Below the pieces are notes generated by a model. That model was not told the origin of the DNA, did no database searches, and worked only from the letters and a program-made list of their open reading frames with translations. A DNA stretch of 49,913 nucleotides from NCBI GenBank assembly GCA_036010965.1, contig DASCMO010000019.1:1-49913 (forward strand), read 5' to 3'. This stretch comes from GCA-2686265 sp036010965 (lineage in GTDB: Bacteria; Planctomycetota; UBA1135; GCA-002686595). Positions 33,401-38,105 of the stretch are shown here, piece by piece. Positions within the stretch are counted from its first letter, which is position 1. Every line of letters starts with the position of its first letter. The translations under genes were made by a program, and so were the position numbers.

Positions 33401-34460
33401 CGCGCGCCCGGACGATCGAGCGCGTGCCGTGAGCATCCGGATCGTGGCGCCGGAGGACGGCGGGTACTACGCGGGGACCTTCGTGCTGCGCGAGGTGAGC
33501 ATCGTTCCGATCGTTCCCGCGCCGCGAGCGAGTGGCGCGCGGTTCGCGGACTCCTGCGGCGTCAATCTGATCGACGGCAAGTACGGCTATCGGATTGGCA
33601 ACCTGGCCGACCCCGACGCGGGCTACAGCCAGAACCTGCCGTGGCTGGAACGCGAGCTGGCAGCCGTCGCCGCCGATGGGATGAAGCTCATCCGTGTCCC
33701 GCTCTTCGCGGACCTGCGCGGGGATGTCGTCCGCCGCGGCGGTCGTGGTCGCTTGCGCGTAGGTGGATTCGCGGACGAGGGGGGGGCGCGCTGGCGCGCC
33801 GACCTGCGGGCACTCTTCGACACCGCGCAGGCCCACGGCTTGCAGGTCATCCCGGTCCTGTTTGGCTTCGAACTCGGCGATGGCGTGGCTGATGACTGGG
33901 GGACGGGCGAGTGGCCTTCCGACATCACCGACCCCATAGCCCGCCAGGCCCTGCTCGACGTCGTGGTCGTGGAGGTCATCAAGGAGTTCGGCACCCATCC
34001 GGCGGTCATGGCCTGGGATGTGTTCAACGAGCCGGAGAACGCGACGGCGATCGGAATCGCGGACCTGCAGGACTTCGTGCGCGAGGCCGCCGCGCGCATC
34101 CACCGCCTGACCGGCGGTGCGGCGCGTGTGACCCTGGGTGCCAAGACCTTCACGAGCAACCTGGAGTACTGGCAAGGCCTGGGCCTCGATCTCTACCAGT
34201 TCCATTCCTACGAGAAGGACCGCGGCACCGATCCACTCGGTCTGGATCCCGGTCGCTTCGGACTCGACGCTCCGGTCTTGTTGGGGGAGGCCGAGCCGGG
34301 TTCCGTGAGCGAGTCCCTCGCCGCCGCCCGCGCCGCGGGGCTGGTCGGTGTCCTGTTCTGGACCGACGCCCACATCGGCGGCGCCTTCGAATTCACGCCC
34401 GCTGAGCGTGAGCTCTACCGACGGGAAATCGAGTCGATCGGTGCCGCGGCCCCGCGCTGA
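21489..34460 (+). CDS. Giant membrane GT2 glycosyltransferase fused to periplasmic clan GH-A glycoside hydrolase, with N-terminal HEAT repeats
   Basis: About 4,323 residues from ATG 21489, chosen because it starts an Arg-rich signal or anchor (RTRRRRRAGLLARAAARAP then AFLSLLLTTPALG); an in-frame ATG at 21330 is an alternative. Order of parts: HEAT-like repeats (DNA about 21680-22200, e.g. AHDPDPHVRRVARKGL); a long region without clear homology to about 25790; membrane helices at about 25810-26710 and 27670-28110; a GT2 domain with FDDND (Asp2448), KPFMNAEAV, VDMED (2589-2593), GGTGNTFR (from 2820), IEDSERG (Glu2908-Asp2909) and QRQRW (2948-2952, the QxxRW motif); more helices to about 31940; a beta-rich periplasmic region; and a TIM barrel (about 33540-34440) with FNEPEN (acid/base Glu4181) and LGEAEPG (candidate nucleophile Glu4267). 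It likely makes or exports a polysaccharide and trims it outside. The sugars involved are unknown. Confidence 0.82.
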   Translation: MEILRHSRTRRRRRAGLLARAAARAPVAFLSLLLTTPALGLSAARIEPGPVPGPSAPSGPALPDALGDVLVDLDAFGEETWRPAVQALHSIAADAVVREDRAARERIAAALIDMFDHPSRAGDGAAAHASWALAAMGEAVVPALEAAAGDRRPRVRAGAARTLLRIAHPGRLETLARMAHDPDPHVRRVARKGLAILPAEEVATCEAAPALMRDSALVRMAVAGDPRTAVVAAAGWAQAGVGLNALGVVLSPSDPEVGVVWEAVARHDALARHQGQRALRRIYGAGISEPVLQAVGEAEWDSWRTSGAALFDDAPPLAAQRSESTSDAVRFGRSLLTKASGLDLVAGTIWRGMSGLDRIEDNLRRARERRELEVAVREGRAAELGGVADYEGMFGALGEHFEISLLPSLFRGEFGSADSPSGTAEDVLVITPEARIGQSWRVYGGIGEGRGLVGAGIEYRPSPTDGKRILVSRVGPDAPGGPVKRERPRGGFARVWDIFLPVAEVGAFWAGGTGIIEGLWAFAGVDLARSATNAVEHERYEGLPRLSSPPGVDPDRRGKLTSVLASIAVSERRSLIDALVPEDAKVDLWPLAALAWYDRERGDSTRAAFIDILGVDPFAASDTPHSAWAETLAELAALDLEPAEVRARLFWASPTYDAELTRVGAWDVLVNRIHLHATATPVRTSAISVDRRMAMTFHPFADLSGADDSFVRRLLENAIGSDRVFPTTFGGVTQHWAREPGAGGRDLARRVRLDALAADGTGLSVVETPRGRELWLTVPGEGRDELERFVVVAGLVERVETYRRSARGEGGGESYRLVARSERAGRRTLFERERVKDGEEVVITERTFIHAPLFEADSLEGTLVSRRVTHLRDGEFCTLVEVDATTPANSGRTLVASEGARTRPRASFRGVSVEQARGREALPDRRFLYLPTADGNRRQVEVRLDVEGRLIGVRTNDFVGDDIYTYVWSDVFEPQDVGRTYLAHADAPGESRQRFSGRITAADRRGAAAVEPEVTYEYRSLSERSILERQGREMEVSVPPGTREVISTTHSGGVPTRPSSSLAFDRAFMEDAGLRDRIGRLLGVPELLEPRDGFDRWRIESVYSEVVLLRTELGLDLGGSQDERIWRALEALRKPGDALLALLPLSDATVATARVSLYAQLLRQVLKSGEIKRGVGPQLSESWLEAVAEDLLEEVDLARVSLPGVVRFLGELESSTLFEPDGKIDFEQGSHVFAVLSWMRLLQRTGHDGRNRQVVRESPTDPATLERILGAAGDIRHRAGFEFTGRYPGTSTDIDERSLAQLLFWAERYGAEPQRMPRLEDVKLANPLGAPREVLRVSREAFGPNVETFETTLSELVAYGEFWTLLEAREQPLSYATFLEEAARWTDIQERKGHEGQSLRALLEETRLLGEALTPAEALVALEQTRRDYKAYRIRAFLAKAGVVGGGLALILGLLGLILRACAPRRSRASDDAEEEQAGVRAGEVSEPTAGGELLTFPWYREHVAWTESLAFFLPYLTIAIGDGGDARALWALAAYPTLFLAAHALARLWGNRAIMHAPVHALTCAKAGVAALGASVAAMGFSPSHPWVVCGLTILVATVAAWHAAIQRRALATEAAAAKGAAMPEASRSVSIAPPTAKVLRAAADALAAAVGRFSEAQRACHFALESFRAERVRSAGAERVTIVGWRGSNYLWMVLGLAVGAFQMGAAWRYGYTPGYGPTITLLALLCFLQGALGPVPILPSRAAEGRAFYGLRMLLDVSPFGGLLRRRRQRRVITNLREAAAQVRRDLECVREDHGIDRDTWAELTRVWTQPPFGAPTDAVRVEAVEMTLGVHLKLVEDWLEFLASLEGRAFTAFARTHYPYYDPQYHDPILFIKGPRFCVLRHAVNDGVALLPGRAQHWLKRGYEPLSEADGARFNGPQTYHRALHPAPLFNLAYYADAAADRMREVADFMNGRVYPANIARSVREYHRRYLRGRVAESGEGVLDEDAFVAQVAASRHQTALVREHVGTTPGEMSLGEAMTEESIDRLVMVKEAVKAHKGLLGAGPTNTSYGKTVREHRWNLLTYWLLVGLGAVAVALLRPMLVREGVVNHINGLVPGVVGSLLSGAMVVFVSFYAFLSVLMVLKVILFFRGQPVVRFLPGDGRAVLACNRLIGVGIGFGLMRSALALVPLLSPWLGWAVVVFAVPLVLTGLVLLGRGLLGVAHSEQLTDEHFARFIPGHLLAEALADERDGLRRDELTGLGLRVDQINEHNAAEIWMDLSGRYSTLRSRLIRILRGERPSQWPITRLRQNHRLGLGKIVYLVNVQGSGRLRLIEALLGKLDGESAQLQARSAATREWLEPERLEALEEEHAALEAVLGAAGNDPILRDRASFEHALQRGRFLNDDLLTGLSVADVARLQDYEAVWSEIVLMQTVFGRSAEGRLFTLLESAMEKWPNIGVVPVFDDNDTNPDPEDTRGLDAVLESLRNGRLAAHAGRILISKHAFHGTNLGSSEAVGLSTGARALRLLGGLAAAAASALWLAPTLPVLGPALSVVLAIAACTAFGVGAPNQAKQRQKPFMNAEAVFRIGYRFERFLRRVPSFLLLVDMEDRLLPEVFDAKMAVWAMRERSANEWLALSRSEKPTAALREDSRRWKIQLDRAALEWEYERTLRGLCAEGSARADGAREGSKVTRASFESTGSAALVRALELVSPDRHRFEAIGAKAGAGGERALMRAGKFSEAEQARLSALEAFAELGAAERVCYQLWAFLEVFPTAEDFVRGVFRTRNLPDVIQTELRMVPANQIDRSLSPLFHQDYLTWHSTIQPGQAASGFLFLGGTGNTFRWEMLGGDEGHPYTRLARLLWPLRERIREEESARPRSASWSNLVSATLSDADLRIDRPSLTFRRLLNVHQPTGVWDLYNVIEDSERGRRGSLFRLKQTRLVGSFTQVMEDIGPRLGPKWVNQRQRWIILQNFAAILRFLPIAWMFGGQYLGAGLGYSLMGDVQHVGQGAAGLIVGLIAGGALGYGAGRAVFRWASRAGLIQNAQFHVDPIDSLGGARGPGVLRWLVNRLRGDYRLQQIAHLAAGTPSMLVSSVIFILSLAYFASWLDPSRWEGVRALTSPEFEVFLRDVAVFFQTYVPVLQGWVPATFAGLVIFVYPPLTLWVMNLTVTVWKSWQDEESVRESIKSRFTDEKYSTLLSLCCEKEAGGSDGALAAERKRLEAADREGELPAEEEERLALCYRIEDGIESAREQFSPALFSADEADGRGRPREVDPDALYLDPARLNRAVVILECLAERAGPLETLLTTHIVDGQVVALREYASRHSLAQVRRETAALRDVADGALRIGQTLGTVGLVAATAVAALWWFGWIGLRPAAAVVAVGGLLFIANLLHLRIVTSTLVRHGIATSLLSPGMLVYFPFLHAPAWRALGMALRPFENESYWTRGRDEHLNLARLGSWWSKVRFEVTDFFTRFTKPTTVFLIAPVLGVLILVPFYARKVELRTDLARHGLETYLLAVRSGDIEARPGVWEALVYDDYRQGREMSGRLLGLLADISTIQDAARFDESRLDEGRVLLDLAVRGAEQVRKSLLADIAAGRLSEAAAAARYEYVAKGFERWLGSIGRTDLFAHAFGVDYTALDVRGWTGVANAAVEALDADGRQLRVRIGAAGGAVKLDEGPAVVRFEVPGGSLSMEERVFLFEVGVISGVPDGHWIQAATWSTESPRADLSPSEVLEAYRIETVYEQPGRSTVFQSAGDSFDPARVYAFEMYVKGPAAAYADFELGVNAPRTRGLVDLHHSLEPTLLADALLEPPDRLSWSEGGRPGSPGWRATESSLLSSATAPSAAGTVLGSGWTPTTDPNLANRAALRVIERGTAHHIEVEFDAEKRSAEATFDLSRLSGEELLELRGQVLRAVIDVPRDAPGGGEHALVVQAVVKLGEAYRELYTGFKAPRGGGRLHLAMPIDLITWSRVGLEKEDRVVGADPLARPDDRARAVSIRIVAPEDGGYYAGTFVLREVSIVPIVPAPRASGARFADSCGVNLIDGKYGYRIGNLADPDAGYSQNLPWLERELAAVAADGMKLIRVPLFADLRGDVVRRGGRGRLRVGGFADEGGARWRADLRALFDTAQAHGLQVIPVLFGFELGDGVADDWGTGEWPSDITDPIARQALLDVVVVEVIKEFGTHPAVMAWDVFNEPENATAIGIADLQDFVREAAARIHRLTGGAARVTLGAKTFTSNLEYWQGLGLDLYQFHSYEKDRGTDPLGLDPGRFGLDAPVLLGEAEPGSVSESLAAARAAGLVGVLFWTDAHIGGAFEFTPAERELYRREIESIGAAAPR

Positions 34461-34618
34461 GTATCTATCTCAAGCCTGTGGCGACGAACGCGAGGCTGAA
34501 TCGTCGCGACCCCGTTCATCGGTCATCTCCCCCACGGTGGCGTGCTCCCGGCTTGGCCGATCCCGGTCGTTTGTCTAGGCTGTGTGCTCACTCCTCGTTC
34601 CCCTCGCCCACGGATGAC

Positions 34619-35746
34619 ATGCTTGGACTTGCCTTTTCTCTGGTGACCTTGGCGGGCGGTATTGCACCGCTCCAGGACTCAGACTCTCCTCCTCCGACCC
34701 CCTCGCAGGAGGCTGTCGAGCGCATCGACGAGCTCGACATCGCGATCGAGGACTACCAGCTCGAGTGGCGCAAGGAGCAAGAGGAGCTGGCGAAGAAGTA
34801 CGCCGAGGAGGCAGAGAAGGCGCAGGCGGAAGGCCGCGAGGTCTCGATGCCGGCCACGCGCATGGCTCCCGACTTCTCGCGCTTCATCACGACCCTCGCC
34901 GAGTGGGCCGACGGGAGCGAGGGCGAGGATCAGGCGCTCTACCTGACCCGCATCTGCACGCTCGGCATGTACGGGGAGGACAGCGAGGGACGCAAGGCCC
35001 TCGACCGCCTGCTCGAGTTCCACATCACGAGCCCCTCATGGGCCCGGCTTGGGCAGATGCTGCCGTTCCTGGAGTACCGATTCGGAACGGAGATAGAGGG
35101 TGGCCTCTTCGGACGGCTCGCCGCTAACCCCGACCCGGATGTGCGCGGCTGGGTCGCGATGTCCGTGCACCGCGAGGCGCTGGAAGGCGCTGACCGCGAT
35201 TCGGAGGAATACCGAGTGGCGCGAGAAGCGGTCAGCAAGGCGGCGCAGGCCGCCAAGGACGAGGAGGTGCGCGACGGCCTCATCGGCCTGATCGAGGTGC
35301 GCGAAAAGCTCGGCGTGGGCGCGACCGCCCCCGACATATCAGGAATCGATCTCGACGGCGTCGCGTTCAAGCTCTCCGACTACACGAAGCAGATCCTGTT
35401 CGTCGACTTCTGGGGCGACTGGTGAGGCCCTTGCCGGGCCATGTACCCCCACGAGCGGTCGCTCGTGGACGAGATGAAAGACCAGCCCTTCGCGTTGATC
35501 GGCGTGAACAGTGACGACCTCGAGCGCGCTCACAAGGCGGTCGAGGAGAATGAACTCAACTGGCGCAGCTTCCAGAACTCACCCGAAGGCGCCGAGCGCT
35601 CCATCTCCGACGCCTGGCGCGTGCGCGGATGGCCGACGATCGTCGTCATCGACGAGACCTTCACGATCCGCTACCGCGGCCACGACGGTCAGGAGGCGAC
35701 GAAGATCGCCAAGGAGCTGGTAGAGGGGCTGAAGGCGAGCGAGTAG
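34619..35746 (+). CDS. Selenocysteine-containing thioredoxin-fold (TlpA/redoxin-like) protein, TGA = Sec269
   Basis: Reading the in-frame TGA at 35423-35425 as selenocysteine gives one protein of 375 residues. Start ATG 34619 begins a signal-like sequence (MLGLAFSLVTLAGGIAPLQ). Residues about 30-75 form a charged coiled coil (EWRKEQEELAKKYAEEAEK) and about 80-225 are helical. The C-terminal 140 residues are a redoxin domain: GATAPDISGIDLDG, ILFVDFWGDW, TGA, then GPCRAMYPHE, ALIGVNSDD, NWRSFQNS and the cis-Pro motif GWPTIVVID. The active site thus reads W-U-G-P-C, with Sec in the place of the nucleophilic Cys and Cys272 resolving. Without readthrough the first part would end just before its active site and the second part would lack its first strand. 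It is probably an envelope thiol/disulfide oxidoreductase or peroxide-linked reductase. Confidence 0.86.
35449..35468 (+). promoter_or_regulatory. Putative bacterial SECIS element of the redoxin gene
   Basis: CCACGAGCG (35449-35457) pairs perfectly with CGCTCGTGG (35460-35468). The closed apex is GGTC, the same apical GGUC found in the Escherichia coli fdhF SECIS. The first apical G lies 31 nt after the TGA, inside the 16-37 nt window used for bacterial SECIS searches. A smaller hairpin, GGCCC/GGGCC with loop TTGCC (35426-35440), lies directly after the TGA. The element lies within the coding sequence, as required in bacteria. Confidence 0.75.
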
Positions 35747-35754
35747 CGGCCGGA

Positions 35755-35769
35755 GCCTTCGCCGAAGGC
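35755..35769 (+). terminator. Possible terminator hairpin after the selenoprotein gene
   Basis: GCCTTCG (35755-35761) and CGAAGGC (35763-35769) are inverted repeats 9 bases after the stop codon; realistically a 5-bp stem with a CGCCG loop. No T-tract follows. The convergent isomerase-like gene ends at 35888. Confidence 0.3.
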
Positions 35770-35887
35770 GCTTCCCTGAGGCGCTCGTTGTCCGAGACAT
35801 CCCCGAAGGCCGCCGGGACCTCCTTGCCCGACTTGCCGCTGGAGCGACGGCCTGCAGGGCCGCCCTCCCACCACAGCGCAGCGCTGA

Positions 35888-36799
35888 TCAGAAATCGTCT
35901 GCGGCCACGTAGGCGTCGATCACGGCCTGCTCGCCCTCGGCGCCGCCCAGGGAGTTGCCGTGCTCCATGCCGAGCACGCCCTCGAAGCCCTTGCGGTGGA
36001 TGTGGCGGAAGACGTTCTTGTAGTTGATCTCGCCAGTCCCCGGCTCCTTGCGGCCGGGATTGTCCCCGACCTGGAAGTAGCCGATCTCGCTCCAGGCGAG
36101 GTCGATGTTGGGGATCAGGTTGCCCTCGGTGATCTGCTGGTGGTAGATGTCGAAGAGGATCTTGCACGAGGGACTGTCGACCGCGCGGCAGATCTCGAAC
36201 GCCTGCGGGATCTTGGTCAAAAACTGCCGGGGATGGTCGCGCCAGGGGTTGAGGGGCTCCAGGACCATCACCAGGCCGGAGGGCTCACAGACCTCCGCCG
36301 CTCGCCGCAGCATGTCCACCAGGTTGGCGGTCTGGTAGCCGGGCTCGAGCCGGGGCTCCAGCTCACCGGGCACGACCGTGCACCAGGTCGCGTTCACGCG
36401 CTTGGCGGTCTCGACCGCCTCACCCATCTCCTTCACGAAGCGCTCGGTGTCCTTTTTCTTGCCACGCACGAAGGATGCAGAGCCGAAGCCCTTCGAGTTG
36501 GCGACGAAGACTCCCATCTGCATGCCCAACCGATCGAGCTCCACGCCGATCTTCTCCTGCATCTGAGGCTCCCGACCGCGCATGCCGTTGTCCTCGAACG
36601 CGGTGAACCCCTGGTCCGCCATGAACCGCAACTGGTCGAGCAGGTCGTCACCCGCCGAGTGACGGAACATGCCGAAATGCGGCCCGTAGCGGAGCTTGAA
36701 CTGTCTCTTCGCTCCCGCCTCCTGGGCTGCGGTCGAGGGCGAGGCCATGGTCGCGGCGCCAGCGGCCAGGCCGCCCAACAAGAAGTCTCTGCGTTGCAT
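35888..36799 (-). CDS. Tat-exported hydroxypyruvate isomerase-like / xylose-isomerase-like TIM barrel protein
   Basis: 303 residues with a twin-arginine signal (MQRRDFLLGGLAAGAA) and AGGAG (minus strand, about 36806-36810) before the ATG. The AP-endonuclease-2-type barrel of the hydroxypyruvate isomerase family is seen in GFTAFEDNGMRGR, MVLEPLNPWRDHP (metal-binding Glu), CKILFDIYHQQITEGN, GYFQVGDNPGRKEPGTGEINY and LGMEHGNS (second catalytic Glu). Cytoplasmic relatives interconvert hydroxypyruvate and tartronate semialdehyde. Exported Planctomycetota members have unproven substrates, probably sugars or sugar acids released outside. It is transcribed divergently from the DUF3500 gene, with 42 bases between the two ATGs. 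Confidence 0.85.
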   Translation of the reverse strand: MQRRDFLLGGLAAGAATMASPSTAAQEAGAKRQFKLRYGPHFGMFRHSAGDDLLDQLRFMADQGFTAFEDNGMRGREPQMQEKIGVELDRLGMQMGVFVANSKGFGSASFVRGKKKDTERFVKEMGEAVETAKRVNATWCTVVPGELEPRLEPGYQTANLVDMLRRAAEVCEPSGLVMVLEPLNPWRDHPRQFLTKIPQAFEICRAVDSPSCKILFDIYHQQITEGNLIPNIDLAWSEIGYFQVGDNPGRKEPGTGEINYKNVFRHIHRKGFEGVLGMEHGNSLGGAEGEQAVIDAYVAADDF

Positions 36800-36823
36800 C
36801 GTCGATCTCCTATCGAAGGGGGT

Positions 36824-36835
36824 TTGCGGTACTCT
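36824..36835 (+). promoter_or_regulatory. Extended -10 promoter (TTGCGGTACTCT) of the DUF3500 gene, leaderless
   Basis: The 12-mer ends 6 nt before the ATG at 36842, with no Shine-Dalgarno sequence between. Close variants (GTGCGGTATTCT, TTGCGGTAGACT) precede two other genes in this window at 15 and 8 nt, which makes a shared extended -10 element likely. Confidence 0.5.
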
Positions 36836-36841
36836 ACTGCA

Positions 36842-37888
36842 ATGAAGCGCTTGATGGCGATCCTGTCCTGCCTGGCCGCGGTCGCCTGGGTCTCGGGCGC
36901 CCTCGCGAATTCCGGCGCCAGCCCCGCACGCGCTCGCATGGCCGCCGCGGCCGAAGCGCTGCTCGATTCAATGGACGACGCGATGCGCGAGCGCATGCAG
37001 TTCGCGTTCGACGGCTCCCAGCGGCGCGACTGGCACTACATCCCGCGCGAACGGCACGGCGTGAACCTCGGAGAGCTCGACGGCCTCCAGGCGCGCGCGG
37101 CCCACGAACTGCTGCGCAGCGCCCTGAGCGACGGCGGCTACCTCAAGGCGCACGGCGTGATGTTGCTCGAGGAGATCCTGCACGAGGCCTTGCCCGAGGA
37201 GCAGCGACGGCGAGGCGCGCGCGACCCCGGCCTCTACTCCCTGGCGATCTACGGCGATCCCGACCCCGTCGCGCCCTGGGCCTGGCGCATCGAGGGCCAC
37301 CACATGTCCCTCAACTTCACCTCCGTCGAGAGCGAACTGCTCATCCCCACGCCCTTCTTCATGGGGGCCGAGCCGGCGGAGGCGAAGGAAGGCAAGCGCG
37401 CCGGCCTGCGCGTACTCGCGAATGAGATCGATCTGGCGCGCGAACTCCTGGCCAGCCTCGACGAAAAACAGCGCGAGGTGGCGGTCCTCTTCGCCGAGGC
37501 GCCGGGCGACATCCTGCTGGGACCGGGCCGTGACGAGGGCCTCGAAAGCGCGCAGGGTCTCCCCGCCGCGGACATGCGGCCCCAGCAGCGGGCGCTGTTG
37601 ATCGCGCTGATCGGCGTCTACCTGGGCAACTGGCGCCAGGACGTGGCCGCCAGAGAGTGGCGGCGCATCGAGAGCGCGGGGATCGACGGCGTTCGCTTTG
37701 CCTGGGCAGGCGCCGAGGACCTCGCCAGCCGCCACTACTATCGGGTCCACGGTCCTCACTTCGTGATCGAGTACGACAGCGTGCGGCCTCACGGCAACCA
37801 CGTGCACTCGATCTGGCGCGACCTCGAAAACGATTTCGGCGGCGATCTCCTGCGAGAACACCTCGAGCGCGATCATTCCGATCGCTAG
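36842..37888 (+). CDS. Secreted DUF3500 protein
   Basis: 348 residues from ATG 36842 with a signal peptide (MKRLMAILSCLAAVAWVSGALA); the longer open frame upstream is antisense to the isomerase gene and is rejected. DUF3500 hallmarks are RRDWHYIPRERHGVNLGEL, SALSDGGYLKA, WRIEGHHMSLNFT, a FMGAEPAE segment, FAWAG, HYYRVHGPHFVIEYDS and a C-terminal NHVHSIWRDLENDFG. The function of DUF3500 is unknown. The conserved His/Glu/Asp pairs suggest a metal-dependent or redox enzyme, but no activity is assigned. The upstream TTGCGGTACTCT element 6 nt before the ATG implies a leaderless mRNA. Confidence 0.88.
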   Translation: MKRLMAILSCLAAVAWVSGALANSGASPARARMAAAAEALLDSMDDAMRERMQFAFDGSQRRDWHYIPRERHGVNLGELDGLQARAAHELLRSALSDGGYLKAHGVMLLEEILHEALPEEQRRRGARDPGLYSLAIYGDPDPVAPWAWRIEGHHMSLNFTSVESELLIPTPFFMGAEPAEAKEGKRAGLRVLANEIDLARELLASLDEKQREVAVLFAEAPGDILLGPGRDEGLESAQGLPAADMRPQQRALLIALIGVYLGNWRQDVAAREWRRIESAGIDGVRFAWAGAEDLASRHYYRVHGPHFVIEYDSVRPHGNHVHSIWRDLENDFGGDLLREHLERDHSDR

Positions 37889-37975
37889 GCGGCTGGGATG
37901 CGGCCCGGGTGAAGGCCGTCGCGGCTCGGAGAGACCCCCCCGATCCGTGTTGACTCGGAACGGAAGCGCGAACAT

Positions 37976-38058
37976 GATCGCGCTCTCCTGCCTCGCGCGC
38001 CCAGGTCGGTGATCGGCTTTTGCCGTCCGCCCCCGGCGAGGTAGGGGAGAGCGCAATC
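37976..38058 (+). repeat. Imperfect long inverted repeat upstream of murJ
   Basis: GATCGCGCTCTCC (37976-37988) pairs with GGAGAGCGCAATC (38046-38058) at 12 of 13 positions. CCTC (37991-37994) then pairs with GAGG (38038-38041). CCTGCCTC (37987-37994) can alternatively pair with GAGGCAGG just downstream (about 38066-38073), so two exclusive structures are possible. It sits in the 217-base gap between the DUF3500 and murJ genes. Confidence 0.4.
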
Positions 38059-38105
38059 GTGGGAGTGAGGCAGGCAATCCAGTCGCGGGGAACGAAGCGG
38101 GCGAC

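Noticed and set aside
35441..35746. Second half of the redoxin as an independent small gene starting at ATG 35441
   Set aside because: It would lack the first strand and the active-site Trp-Cys of the fold and has no ribosome-binding site. Continuity through the TGA explains it better.
35960..36841. Upstream extension of the DUF3500 frame across the isomerase-like gene
   Set aside because: This stretch is antisense to a clear TIM-barrel gene. A signal peptide and promoter element define the start at 36842.
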